This document shows, piece after piece, positions 27,627-36,749 of a stretch of DNA of 64,000 nt. The notes under the pieces are model-generated. The model worked only from the letters and a program-made list of their open reading frames with translations, made no database searches and was not told the origin of the DNA. Source of the DNA: Halomonas sp. BDJS001 (lineage in GTDB: Bacteria > Pseudomonadota > Gammaproteobacteria > Pseudomonadales > Halomonadaceae); assembly GCF_026104355.1 (NCBI RefSeq), contig NZ_CP110535.1, positions 930,001 to 994,000 of the forward strand, given 5' to 3'. The position numbers were made by a program, and so were the translations under genes. Positions within the stretch are counted from its first letter, which is position 1; each line of letters starts with the position of its first letter.

Positions 27627-29078
27627 ATGTACCGCTTACCCCGGTTTATTGTCCTCGCCAAGTGGCTGCCCAGCAGATTAATCCACAATAGTGTCATCCT
27701 GACCCTGCTGGTAGCGCCCTTGCAGGCAGCTGAATCACCAACCCAGGAGTATCCCATCCAAACGACGCCGATGAGCGGCGGCGATGGCTCGGTGGAACAG
27801 TTTGACCATAACGCCTATTCGCTGCCGCTGGGTAATATGTCGATGACCAAGCGCCTGGATTTCAGCGTTGGCAATAGCTTCTTTCGTAACCCCTGGGTGG
27901 CGGCCCCTGCCAGCACCGAGGCTAGGGATGGCCTGGGGCCGCTGATCAATACCAATAGCTGCCAAGGGTGCCACCTCAAGGATGGTCGCGGGCACCCGCC
28001 AACGGGGGATGAAAATCCTATCGCGCTATTTTTGCGCCTTTCGCTACCCGCTAGCCAAGCGGATGCGACGACGCTTGAACAGCGCGGCGCGCTTCCGGTG
28101 CCTAATTACGGTCTGCAGCTGCAAACCGCGGCGATTTCTGGCGCACAGCCGGAGGGGACGCTGGTGATCGCGTATCGCCCGCGCGAGGTCACCTTTGCCG
28201 ATGGCCACAGCGTTACCCTGCAGGAACCGCTCTACTCGATTGCCGAGCCTGCTTACGGCGAGCTGCCCGAGGAACTGCAGACTTCGCCGAGGCTGGCGCC
28301 GCCGATGATTGGTCTTGGGCTGCTAGAGGCGATTCCCGAGGCTGACCTGATGGCGGCCGCTGACCCTGATGACGCAGATGGTGACGGTATCTGCGGGCGC
28401 TACAATCAGGTCTGGGATCTGCGCAGTGGTACCACCAAGCTGGGGCGTTTCGGCTGGAAAGCGGGTGAGCCCAGCATTGAGCAACAGAGCCTACACGCCT
28501 TCGCCGGGGATATGGGGCTCACCTCCAGCCTCGTGCCGCAAACCGACTGCATGGAGAGCCAGGGCTGCGATGATTTTCCCAACGGAGGCACGCCAGAAGT
28601 CAGTGATGACGTGGCCGACTTTGTGACCTTCTACGCCTCCAGCCTGGCAGTGCCGATGCGCCGCAACCTGGATGACCCGGCGGTTCAGCAGGGGGCCGAA
28701 CGGTTCAATGCCCTGGGCTGCGCCAGTTGCCATACGCCGCGCCATCGCGCCGCAGCGGATGCCGAACGACCGGCGCTGGCTGATCAGATTATATGGCCTT
28801 ATAGCGACCTGTTGCTGCACGATATGGGCGACGCTCTGGCGGATCATCGCAGTGAGTTCAAGGCTGATGGCCGCGAGTGGCGCACCCCGCCGTTGTGGGG
28901 TATCGGCCTGGCGCAAACGGTAAACCCTAGAGCGGGCTTTCTTCACGATGGCCGTGCTCGCACCCTGGAAGAGGCGATTCTCTGGCACGGCGGTGAGGCG
29001 GAAGCGGCCACCCAGAGCTATCGTGACTTGCCTGAGGATCAGCGCGCTGAGCTCATTCGTTTTCTTGAATCCCTATAA
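27627..29078 (+). CDS. Di-heme cytochrome c oxidoreductase, DUF1111 (thiol oxidoreductase-like)
   Basis: The 483-residue exported protein has two CxxCH heme c sites: CQGCH near residue 112 with the following KDGRGHPP, and CASCH near residue 365 with THRxR-like context. It belongs to the DUF1111/di-heme peroxidase-like family that regularly sits between two imelysin genes. It is assumed to do periplasmic redox work on the imported metal. ATG 27627 follows AAGGTATCACC and opens a signal-like segment, so I prefer it to the ATG at 27588. It lies 107 bases after imelysin 1 and 43 before imelysin 2. Confidence 0.87.
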   Translation: MYRLPRFIVLAKWLPSRLIHNSVILTLLVAPLQAAESPTQEYPIQTTPMSGGDGSVEQFDHNAYSLPLGNMSMTKRLDFSVGNSFFRNPWVAAPASTEARDGLGPLINTNSCQGCHLKDGRGHPPTGDENPIALFLRLSLPASQADATTLEQRGALPVPNYGLQLQTAAISGAQPEGTLVIAYRPREVTFADGHSVTLQEPLYSIAEPAYGELPEELQTSPRLAPPMIGLGLLEAIPEADLMAAADPDDADGDGICGRYNQVWDLRSGTTKLGRFGWKAGEPSIEQQSLHAFAGDMGLTSSLVPQTDCMESQGCDDFPNGGTPEVSDDVADFVTFYASSLAVPMRRNLDDPAVQQGAERFNALGCASCHTPRHRAAADAERPALADQIIWPYSDLLLHDMGDALADHRSEFKADGREWRTPPLWGIGLAQTVNPRAGFLHDGRARTLEEAILWHGGEAEAATQSYRDLPEDQRAELIRFLESL

Positions 29079-29121
29079 GTGTTGTTGAATTGTTGCAAGG
29101 CTTGATTGCCAAGGAGTTTAT

Positions 29122-30156
29122 GTGATCGCATCTTTTCGCCGCCTGGGGTTGCTGGCCTGTACGCTACTGGCCGCGCCGCTCTCTTTTGCTTCGGACGCTC
29201 CCACGCCGCGGGATATTTGGCACGGCGCAGTGGAGCTGCAGTATGCCGAGCTGAGTGCTGCCTCCGAGCGCCTGGAGGCGAGCGCCACACGCTTTTGCCA
29301 AGCCTCCGATGAATCGCTCAGGCAGCGGTTGGAAAACGACTGGCTGAACGCCTATCAAGCCTGGCAGGCGGTGCGCTTTATCCAGTTTGGCCCGGTGGAG
29401 CAGAACAGCCGGGGCTGGCAGCTGCAGTTCTGGCCGGATCGTAAAAACCTGGTGGGCCGCAAAGTGGGCGGATGGCTGAAAGCAACCGACGCACCAGATG
29501 CCCAGGATATCGCCGCTGACAGCGTAGCGATCCAGGGCTTTCCCGCCCTTGAGTACTTGCTCTATGACGACGCCATGGGCGAGCAGGCCCTTAGCGATCC
29601 TGCCGCCTGTAACTTGATGCAGGCCATCACGACGCATCTTGCGGATACCACAAGCGCGCTACACCGCGACTGGCAGGCCTTTGGCGATCACTATATTGCG
29701 CCGGACGATACCCAACGCTATACCGAGACCACTCTGGGCAGCGCCATCCAGGCTCTTGAGCTACTCGAAGATAAACGGCTCGGTGAGCCCATGGGCCTTA
29801 AAGGCGCACCCGCCAACGGCTACTTGGCGGAGGCATGGCGTAGCGGACAAACGGTTCGATTGGTAGAGAGCAGCCTGGAGGGCCTGCGTACCGGCTTCCT
29901 GCCGGGCCTTACCGCCTTGCTGCGAGAAGCTGATGCCATGCCGCTAGCCGAGGCGTTTCGTGACCAGCTGGATAAGGCGCTTGCCCAGGCTCGCGAACTG
30001 CCGCCGGGTTTGGTGCCTTCCCTTGAAGACGAAGAAGCGTTTCGCGGTCTGCAGTCGCTCTACCTCGACATCAGCCAGCTACGCCACATACTGGGTAACG
30101 AGATAGCCACAGAACTGGGGTTGGTGCGCGGTTTCAATTCCAGCGACGGGGATTGA
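29122..30156 (+). CDS. Imelysin-family protein (second copy)
   Basis: The 344-residue exported protein has a signal peptide ending near LSFASDAP and an imelysin domain. Its signature segment is GFPALEYLLYDD near residue 140, the variant in which Pro replaces the His of GxHxxE. The same variant is typical of the second imelysin of such operons. GTG 29122 is the start: AAGGAG is six bases upstream, while the overlapping ATG one position earlier runs straight into a stop. The next gene starts four bases after its stop codon. Confidence 0.85.
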   Translation: MIASFRRLGLLACTLLAAPLSFASDAPTPRDIWHGAVELQYAELSAASERLEASATRFCQASDESLRQRLENDWLNAYQAWQAVRFIQFGPVEQNSRGWQLQFWPDRKNLVGRKVGGWLKATDAPDAQDIAADSVAIQGFPALEYLLYDDAMGEQALSDPAACNLMQAITTHLADTTSALHRDWQAFGDHYIAPDDTQRYTETTLGSAIQALELLEDKRLGEPMGLKGAPANGYLAEAWRSGQTVRLVESSLEGLRTGFLPGLTALLREADAMPLAEAFRDQLDKALAQARELPPGLVPSLEDEEAFRGLQSLYLDISQLRHILGNEIATELGLVRGFNSSDGD

Positions 30157-30159
30157 ACC

Positions 30160-31248
30160 ATGCAGCGACGCCAGGTACTTAAAGTGGGGTTGGGTAGCGT
30201 GGCTATGGCGCTGACGCCGCTGAGTTGGGCGCTGCCCGCCCGAGATGAGGTGGATTGGCTGTTTAGCGCGGTGGATGACCCCAGCGGAGGGCATTTCATC
30301 GCCGGGGTGGCACTGGATGGCCAGACCCGCTTTATGATCGAAGTACCCGAGCGCTGCCATGGTGGCTGTCTGCGGCCCGACTCTCACCAAGCGGTACTGT
30401 TTGCCCGCCGCCCAGGCACGCGGATGCACGTGATCGATGGCGACAGCCGTCAATTAGCCCACACCATTGCGGCCGGGGAGGGCTACCACTTCTACGGGCA
30501 TGGCGTTTTCGACCTTAACGGGCGCTATCTGTATGTTACCGCCAACCGTTTGGAGGACAGCGCCGGGCTAGTACGCGTTTACGATGCGGCCAACGACTAC
30601 GCTCATGTGCGCGATATGCCGCTGGACGGTATCGGCCCCCATGAGCTTCGGCTAATGCCGGATGGCGACACCCTGGTGATTGGTTTAGGGGGTATTCAGA
30701 CCCACCCTGACTATGGCCGGGTAAAACTCAATCTGGACACCATGGCTCCGGCGCTGCTGTTAATGGATCGCCATAGCGGCGAAATACTGGCTCGCCACGC
30801 GCCTTCGCACCACCAGCTAAGCTGCCGTCATCTGGACGTAGCGGCGGACGGCACGGTGATTGCCGGGTACCAGTTTGAAGGCCCCGAGTGGGAGTCTCAT
30901 CCGCTGATCTGCCGTCTGGGTACTGATGGTCAGTTTTCTGAGTTGGCGCTGCCCGATGAGGTCACCGCCAGCTTGAATCACTACATCGCCAGCGTGGCGT
31001 TTAGCCGTGTCGCGGCCAATGTTTTAGTTACCGCCCCCCGTGGCAACCAGGTGCTGCTGCTGGATGCCGCCCAAGGCAAGCTTGTTGCTAGCCTGGCACT
31101 GCCCGACGCCGCCGGCGCCCGCTGCGACGGCAACGGCGGCTTTCTGGTCTCCTCCGGTCAGGGCGGGCTCTATCGAGTAACGCCTGACTCTGTAACGCCT
31201 GAGCTGCTCGCCAGTCTGGAACTCCGCTGGGATAACCATTTGACATAG
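30160..31248 (+). CDS. DUF1513 beta-propeller-like protein, probable Tat export
   Basis: The 362-residue protein starts with a twin-arginine motif (RRQVLKVGLG) and a hydrophobic stretch ending near SWALPA, so it is likely exported folded. The body has repeated beta-propeller-like strands (HVIDGDSRQLAHTI; GRYLYVTANRLED; NQVLLLDAAQGKLV). DUF1513 is the regular fourth member of imelysin-DUF1111-imelysin clusters; its biochemical role is not known. The three-base gap to imelysin 2 indicates tight coupling. Confidence 0.85.
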   Translation: MQRRQVLKVGLGSVAMALTPLSWALPARDEVDWLFSAVDDPSGGHFIAGVALDGQTRFMIEVPERCHGGCLRPDSHQAVLFARRPGTRMHVIDGDSRQLAHTIAAGEGYHFYGHGVFDLNGRYLYVTANRLEDSAGLVRVYDAANDYAHVRDMPLDGIGPHELRLMPDGDTLVIGLGGIQTHPDYGRVKLNLDTMAPALLLMDRHSGEILARHAPSHHQLSCRHLDVAADGTVIAGYQFEGPEWESHPLICRLGTDGQFSELALPDEVTASLNHYIASVAFSRVAANVLVTAPRGNQVLLLDAAQGKLVASLALPDAAGARCDGNGGFLVSSGQGGLYRVTPDSVTPELLASLELRWDNHLT

Positions 31249-31388
31249 CTCTTAGAAATAGCGCTTTGGAATGGCCTTTTGAAACAGGCTGCCAGGACAT
31301 CGGTTTGAAACCAATATAAATGACACCTTCTTGGTAAGAGGTGCTGCTGGTAGACTTCAGCGCTCTTTACAGGAAGGCAAGGAGCCCC

Positions 31389-33039
31389 ATGGAACTGCTG
31401 CGCTTAGTATTTCATCACTACCGCTGGCCCTTTTTAGGCGCCATTGCTCTGAGCCTATTGAGCGCTGGCTTAGGGGTCGGGGTGATTGCCTTCATCAACC
31501 AGCGGCTTATTGAGGTAGGCAGCATGGCGGCGTTGCCGCAATTTCTCGGCCTGCTGGCGGTGCTACTGGCGGTCACTCTCAGTACGCAATTGGCGCTGAC
31601 CGTGCTGGGGCACCACTTTGTGTTTGATCTACGCTCGCGGTTGGTGAAGCGGATTCTCGACACCGATATTGAGCGCTTGGAGCAACTGGGCAACGCCACG
31701 CTGCTGGCCAGCCTGTCCAGCGATGTGCGCAATATCACCATTGGCTTTGTGCGCCTGCCGGAGCTAATTCAGGGCGTGGTGCTAACGCTCGCATCGGTGG
31801 CCTATCTGGCATGGCTCTCGCCGCAAATGGTGGTGATCACCGTGGTGTGGATCGCGTTCACCATGGGCGTGGGCTGGGTGCTGGTGTCGCGGGTGTATCG
31901 CCACTTTCGCCTGGTGCGTGAAAGTGAAGACAGCCTCTATAAAGATTTCCAGGCGGCCATTGAAGGGCGCAAAGAGCTGGCGCTGAACCGCGACCGTGCC
32001 CGGCGCTTTTACGATGAGCGCTATACCGCCAATGCACGCGACTATCGTCATCACATTATCCGCGCCGATACCTACCATTAAGTGCCAATAACTGGTCTAA
32101 CATTATGATGTTGGGCGCCATCGGCGTGGTGTTTTTCTCTCTAATGGGTTGGGCTGGGCCAATACTACCGTGGCTTCTACCTTTGCGCTGACGCTGCTGT
32201 TTCTGCGCACGCCGCTGATTCAGGCGGTGGGCGCCTGGCCAACGCTGATCAGTGCTCAGGTCGCTTTTGATAAATTGAGCAGCCTGGAGCTCGCCGAGTA
32301 CCAGTCAAGCTTTGCCGTCGAAGATACGCTGGCCGGTTGGCAGCGCCTTGAACTGGAAGAAGTCACTTACCACTACCCGAACACTGCCCAAGGCGAAGGC
32401 TTCCAGGTAGGGCCGCTTAATATGACTCTTGAGCGCGGTGAGCAGGTGTTTCTGATCGGCGGTAACGGCAGCGGTAAGTCGACCCTGGCCAGGTTGCTTT
32501 CGGGATTATACCGCCCCCAAAGTGGCACCATTAAGATTGATGGCGAGGTGGTAACTGCTGCTCAGTGGGAGGCGTTCCGCGCTCGCTTTGCCAGCGTGTT
32601 TACCGATTTCCATCAGTTTGACCAGACCATGGGCCCTGAAGGATTACCTGCTGACCCGCAGGTCGTTGATACCTGGCTTGAGCGACTGCAGATGCAGCAC
32701 AAGCTGCAGTGGGAGGGGGATCGCGTTATCAACACCCAGCTTTCCCAAGGCCAGCGTAAGCGTCTGGCGCTTCTGCTGGCCATTGCCGAAAAGCGCGATA
32801 TCTTATTGCTGGACGAGTGGGCGGCGGATCAAGACCCGCAGTTCCGGCGGCTGTTCTACCGCGAGCTGTTACCGAACTTAAAAGCGATGGGGAAAACCGT
32901 GTTTGCCATCAGCCATGACGACAGCTACTTCGTCCACGCTGATCGGTTGCTGGAGATGTCGAAGGGCCAGCTTAGCGAGCTGAAAGGCGAACAGCGTGCG
33001 CGGGCAAGCGAAGATGCAGTTGCGCAAATTAATATCTAA
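31389..33039 (+). pseudogene. PvdE/SyrD-type cyclic-peptide/siderophore ABC exporter, with two apparent frameshifts
   Basis: Read through, this encodes about 550 residues, the normal length of a fused membrane-ATPase exporter that moves siderophore or peptide precursors to the periplasm (PvdE, SyrD). The membrane part has six helices. The ATPase has Walker [11 protein letters not shown], signature [10 protein letters not shown] and Walker B ILLLDEW. The frame breaks twice. Adding one T at 32078-32079 changes a stop into HLSANNWSN. Adding one T to the run at 32132-32136 gives [13 protein letters not shown] and joins the second half. Both repairs give family-like sequence, so errors in sequencing are likely. 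ATG 31389 has AAGGAG seven bases upstream. It is the natural exporter for the siderophore made at 39-64 kb. Confidence 0.82.
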
Positions 33040-33062
33040 ACCGTGTTAAAAATACTAACGTA

Positions 33063-33851
33063 TTAACGGGCGACCTGCCTGGCGCGCTTTCGCGCCTCCA
33101 GGTCGCAGCCCTCTAGCGGGCAGGTACCGCAGGTATCAAACTCATCCAGTAAGTAGCGCAGGCAGCAGAGCTTGCGCACCCGCTTAACCTCTTCACTCCC
33201 CTTGGGCGTAAAGTAGCGCACCGGCTGAAACAGCGGGTTGCGCTTGCCGTTGGGCAGGTTGCGCGCTTCCAGCAGCCCCTTGGCGGCCTCAAACGCCTGC
33301 TGACTGGCAAGCGGATGCTCGCCCAGCGCATTGACGTAAAAGTCCAGATAGCCACCGGCATTGCTCCAGAACACTCGCTGAGCGGCGCCGGAGATGGCCG
33401 CTAATTGTTCGATCAACGGTGCCCAGTGCTGCTCAATCAAAGTAGCAAAACGCTCAAACGGGTCTTGCGTGGTGATCGGCGTACCTTCGTGGGGTAGCCA
33501 CAGCCGTGATGTAGCGCCTTTGTCGTTAAAAATAACCTGCATATCGTCCAGCCCCACCGGCAGGTCGCGGTTCAGCAGTAGGTTGGCTGTCAGCGTGGGG
33601 ACGGTTAGCGCGCTGAGGTGCCACTTCGACCAGATCGAAACCACTGCCCGCAGGTCACCGCCTGGGTACTGTTCAGCGAAACGGGAGAGATCCTCTTTGA
33701 GCCAACGTGCATCCCGCCAGCGGGCGGTGTTGAACGCTTCCAGGGGCGGCGTGCCGCCAATTAATGGCGGCGTAAAGTTTGCCAACGGCCCGGTGTAGCA
33801 GGCGGCCAATGAAGGCTCGAACAGTTGCGGCTGACGCAGAGCAGAGGTCAT
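33063..33851 (-). CDS. fhuF: FhuF-type ferric-siderophore reductase
   Basis: The 262-residue cytoplasmic protein fits the FhuF family, which reduces ferric iron in imported hydroxamate-type siderophores. The C-terminal Cys set that holds the [2Fe-2S] cluster is present as CC (x10) C xx C in LCCLRYLLDEFDTCGTCP, in the last 40 residues. It follows the FhuC/FecE-type ATPase gene in the same direction (149 bases) and converges with the exporter gene. A Fur-like site lies in the gap upstream. Confidence 0.87.
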   Translation of the reverse strand: MTSALRQPQLFEPSLAACYTGPLANFTPPLIGGTPPLEAFNTARWRDARWLKEDLSRFAEQYPGGDLRAVVSIWSKWHLSALTVPTLTANLLLNRDLPVGLDDMQVIFNDKGATSRLWLPHEGTPITTQDPFERFATLIEQHWAPLIEQLAAISGAAQRVFWSNAGGYLDFYVNALGEHPLASQQAFEAAKGLLEARNLPNGKRNPLFQPVRYFTPKGSEEVKRVRKLCCLRYLLDEFDTCGTCPLEGCDLEARKRARQVAR

Positions 33852-33927
33852 CGCGGGGCTCCATCACAGGGCATTAACACAGGGTTTTGACACAGCACGC
33901 TGGGAAAATATGACACTCAGCTTAATC

Positions 33928-33946
33928 GATAATGCGTATCAGTTGA
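33928..33946 (-). promoter_or_regulatory. Possible Fur box before fhuF
   Basis: The 19 bases starting GATAATG and containing ATCA match the Fur consensus at 12 of 19 positions by eye. They lie 77 bases upstream of the fhuF start. Confidence 0.35.
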
Positions 33947-34000
33947 AGTGCTTGATTGCGAATGAGTGTTCTTAAAAGTGTCTAGCCTCGGAGAATAGCG

Positions 34001-34768
34001 TTATTGAGCCACGGCGATATTGTGCTCTCCGTTGGGGTGCTTCATGACCTGCATCGGCAATCCATAAATTGCTTCTAAGGTGCTGTCGCACATCAAATCG
34101 TTTGGGGTGCCATGAGCCAGCAGGCGGCCACTGTGCAGCGCCATCAGCTCGTCGCAGTAGCGCGATGCCATATTTATATCGTGAAGGACAATAATGACCC
34201 CCAGATTTAACTCATCGCACAGCTTGCGGATCAGCGCCAGCACTTCGATTTGGTGGGCAATATCCAGCGCCGCCAGTGGCTCATCCAGCAGCAGAAATCG
34301 GCTGCCCTGAGCCAGCAGCATCGCCAGCCACACCCGCTGACGCTCACCACCGGAGAGTGTGTCGACCAGGCGGTCGGCAAAGGCCTCGGTGTGGGTAAGG
34401 GCAATGGCGCGGTCAATGGCCTCTTTGTCTTTCTGGTTGTGGCGCCCTAGCAGGCCATGCCAAGGATAGCGGCCAAAAGCCACCAGCTCGCGCCCGGTAA
34501 GGCTTTCGGCACTGGGCAAATGCTGGGGCAGGTAAGCCACCTGGCGGGCAAATTCGCGATTGCCCCAATCACTTAGCGGGCGCTGGTCAAAGTGAATCTC
34601 ACCACGGCTGGTGGGCTGCTGTTGGGCCATCAATTTAATCAAGGTCGACTTGCCTGAGCCATTGTGGCCAATCAGGCCGTAAACCTTGCCTTCATGAAAG
34701 CTGTGGTCAATGGGATTTAGAATCGGCTTGCCATTAATCTCAAAAGTGGCGCCTTTGACCTCGAACAT
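34001..34768 (-). CDS. Iron-siderophore ABC transporter ATP-binding protein (FhuC/FecE type)
   Basis: The 255-residue ATPase has Walker [11 protein letters not shown] (residues about 34-43), a Q-loop near YLPQHLPSAESL, signature LSGGERQRVW and Walker B FLLLDEPLAALD. The C-terminus is of the FepC/FhuC/FecE type. It would energise import of ferric siderophores across the inner membrane. No cognate permease or binding protein lies in the window, so it is an orphan here and its partners must be elsewhere. The upstream region holds two overlapping Fur-like sites, and fhuF follows in the same direction. Confidence 0.85.
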   Translation of the reverse strand: MFEVKGATFEINGKPILNPIDHSFHEGKVYGLIGHNGSGKSTLIKLMAQQQPTSRGEIHFDQRPLSDWGNREFARQVAYLPQHLPSAESLTGRELVAFGRYPWHGLLGRHNQKDKEAIDRAIALTHTEAFADRLVDTLSGGERQRVWLAMLLAQGSRFLLLDEPLAALDIAHQIEVLALIRKLCDELNLGVIIVLHDINMASRYCDELMALHSGRLLAHGTPNDLMCDSTLEAIYGLPMQVMKHPNGEHNIAVAQ

Positions 34769-34788
34769 GAATCACTCCTGGCAATGGG

Positions 34789-34833
34789 GTTAATGATAAT
34801 GGCTCCATTCTAGTGCTAATAGTTCTCATTTTT
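34789..34833 (-). promoter_or_regulatory. Two Fur-like sites before the siderophore ATPase gene
   Basis: Two 19-base stretches (34789-34807, with TTAATGATAATGG; 34815-34833, with AATGAGAACTATTAG on the minus strand) match the Fur consensus at 12 and 13 positions by eye. They lie 20-65 bases before the start codon. Confidence 0.5.
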
Positions 34834-34939
34834 AACAAAAAAATGAAATGATTTTCGTAAGAGAAGGGAAACGCGGCTTGGGAAAGCAGAGAAGCGGATA
34901 AGGCTCAGCCAGCCTTTGATTACCCGCGGGAGGCGCACA

Positions 34940-35224
34940 CCAACCCCGGCACCGTCGCGGGTGCGCTGACGCTTACGCCGCGCTACAAAACCCATCGATC
35001 CAGCTTGGTGGCACTCGTAGCGCGTGGTAACGAGAACGCGAGTTCAGCGAGCGTTCGTAGGCACCCGCGAATGGCGGCGGAACGACGCCCAGTGGCACCG
35101 AATCCAACCCCGGCACCGCTTCGCGCTGCTTTCGCGCCGGGCCGCCGCTGCGGGTGCGCTGACGCTTACCACGCGCTACGAAAACCACCGATTCAGCTCC
35201 GTGCACATCCCGTAGCGCGTGGTA
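34940..35224. repeat. Two copies of a palindromic intergenic element
   Basis: The 489-base gap 34769-35257 holds a repeated element. The 20-mer GCGGGTGCGCTGACGCTTAC occurs identically at 34957 and 35150, each time followed by CGCGCTAC plus AAAAC-type sequence. Each ends in CGTAGCGCGTGGTA (35016-35029 and 35211-35224). That end pairs perfectly with TACCACGCGCTACG at 35167-35180 in copy 2 (30-base loop) and imperfectly with 34974-34987 in copy 1. A third motif, AACCCCGG(C/T)ACCG, recurs at about 34942, 35106 and 35235. Short frames crossing it are repeat artefacts, not genes. Confidence 0.85.
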
Positions 35225-35257
35225 CCTCAGCCAAACCCCGGTACCGCTGCATGCAGT

Positions 35258-36601
35258 TCAGGGCGCGCCCCGCTGGGCACAATTGTCATAGAAAGCAACC
35301 GTGGCGGGCCAATCGCTGAATACGCCGATGACCCCTACCTCGTTAACGAGGGCATCTAAGGTAATTAGTTTGTCGCCATCACGCTGAATGACATCGTCAG
35401 TGGTGCTGTGGTACCACTGATTACCCTCTGCCAATGGCCCCGAGCGCTCAAACGTCCAGGCAATCATGGATAGGCCTGCTTCTCGGGCGCGGCGGGCATA
35501 AAGCGAAGGTTGCAGACGCTTTGCCTGCTCGTCACTGCCGAACTCTGGATTTGCTTCGACTAGCATCCAGATAGGAGGAGCGATAATCTGAACGCCGCTT
35601 TCCACCAGCGACTGCATACTTGGCTGCCACGTATCGGGGTTTGTGTGATCAAAGGAGTCATCGCTGTAGCGGCCATCCAGGTAAACTGCCTGGTTACCAA
35701 ACTCAGGTTCATGTTCAATCCAGTAAAGCACATCATCCAGATTGAATGACTGTGGGAAGACATCGCTGGGAGGAACCCCTGCCGCTTTGTACTCATCTAT
35801 CATCTTCTGTGCGTACGCCTGCTGCGTGAAGCCTTCTGAATGACCTGTAAACGGCATTTCAACCTCTGGCACTTTCAGTTCTGGGGTCATATGCACCCCA
35901 AGCTGCTGAAAAAGGGCAATGCTGTCAGCATGGCTCATCAAGGTGCCACGGGTAGCATAGAGCTCTGTGCGCCATTCGGGCGTGCCTGCCAGGTATTCTT
36001 CAAGGCTGGCTGCATCCGTGTTTACCCCCTCCATGGTGCCTTGCAGGGTACGAAATTCAGCTAAGGTAATATCGCTGGTACAGCAGCGAATATCTGCCGC
36101 ATTCATTAGCTCGCCGTTTTCTTCATCAAAAGCGGGAGGCACGCTGCATTTTTCAGCTAAGTCGGTCTCGACAATATTGGTGGTGGAGTGTAAATCGCAC
36201 TGGGAGTGACGGCAGACGAGCTCTTCATCGGCGGTGAAGGCGACGTCGCACTCAAGAATGCCCGCCCCGCCTTGAGCACCGGCAATATAAGATTCGAGAG
36301 TATGTTCTGGAAACTGTAACGGCGCGCCACGATGTCCAATCGTCAATGGAGACCGCTGCCACTGGGTTTGCTCCGCAGCGCAGCTCAATAAAGAGGCTTT
36401 CAGCTCGCGCTCGTGATCGTTATCCGTGCTCATGTCGTTAACCAAGAATAGCGGGCGCGGCCCCAGCGTTACCTGCTGTGCCGCCTTAACCAGGGCATCA
36501 TCCCAGAGCTTTGCGTCAGTCTCTTCTTGAGCATGGGCGGTGTTAGCGGCCAGCAGGCCACCTGAAACCAGCATGGTTATTAGCAAACCGGAAGCCTTCA
36601 T
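35258..36601 (-). CDS. Periplasmic glycerophosphodiester phosphodiesterase
   Basis: The 447-residue exported enzyme hydrolyses deacylated phospholipid headgroups (glycerophosphodiesters) to glycerol-3-phosphate and an alcohol. The signal peptide ends at ANTAHAQ (residue 25). Catalytic landmarks are TIGHRGAP, FPEHTLESY, ILECDV and the second His in VCRHSQCDL. The body has extra segments with several Cys (RCCTSD, CSVPP), so it is longer than E. coli GlpQ (358 residues). ATG 36601 is chosen because it opens the signal peptide; the upstream ATG at 36655 would put 18 residues before it. Confidence 0.85.
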   Translation of the reverse strand: MKASGLLITMLVSGGLLAANTAHAQEETDAKLWDDALVKAAQQVTLGPRPLFLVNDMSTDNDHERELKASLLSCAAEQTQWQRSPLTIGHRGAPLQFPEHTLESYIAGAQGGAGILECDVAFTADEELVCRHSQCDLHSTTNIVETDLAEKCSVPPAFDEENGELMNAADIRCCTSDITLAEFRTLQGTMEGVNTDAASLEEYLAGTPEWRTELYATRGTLMSHADSIALFQQLGVHMTPELKVPEVEMPFTGHSEGFTQQAYAQKMIDEYKAAGVPPSDVFPQSFNLDDVLYWIEHEPEFGNQAVYLDGRYSDDSFDHTNPDTWQPSMQSLVESGVQIIAPPIWMLVEANPEFGSDEQAKRLQPSLYARRAREAGLSMIAWTFERSGPLAEGNQWYHSTTDDVIQRDGDKLITLDALVNEVGVIGVFSDWPATVAFYDNCAQRGAP

Positions 36602-36749
36602 CAACGAAACTCTCTTTGCCGCGAAGTGGGTGTTTTGAGTGTAGACAGGTTTCACGCCTGCTTCCGTGCAAAGTGATAGATGCGACGCACAAGTGACAGG
36701 AATTCGCGAATGATCCGAGCCGGGAAGGCTCGCACATTGCCCGCTACCA

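Noticed and set aside
31317..31340. Possible iron-starvation box before the exporter (TAAAT at 31317)
   Set aside because: No CGT occurs at 16 or 17 bases distance, so it does not meet the consensus.
34973..35319. Several open frames in the 34.97-35.32 kb gap
   Set aside because: They cross the palindromic repeat element, differ in frame between copies and show no ribosome site or family pattern.
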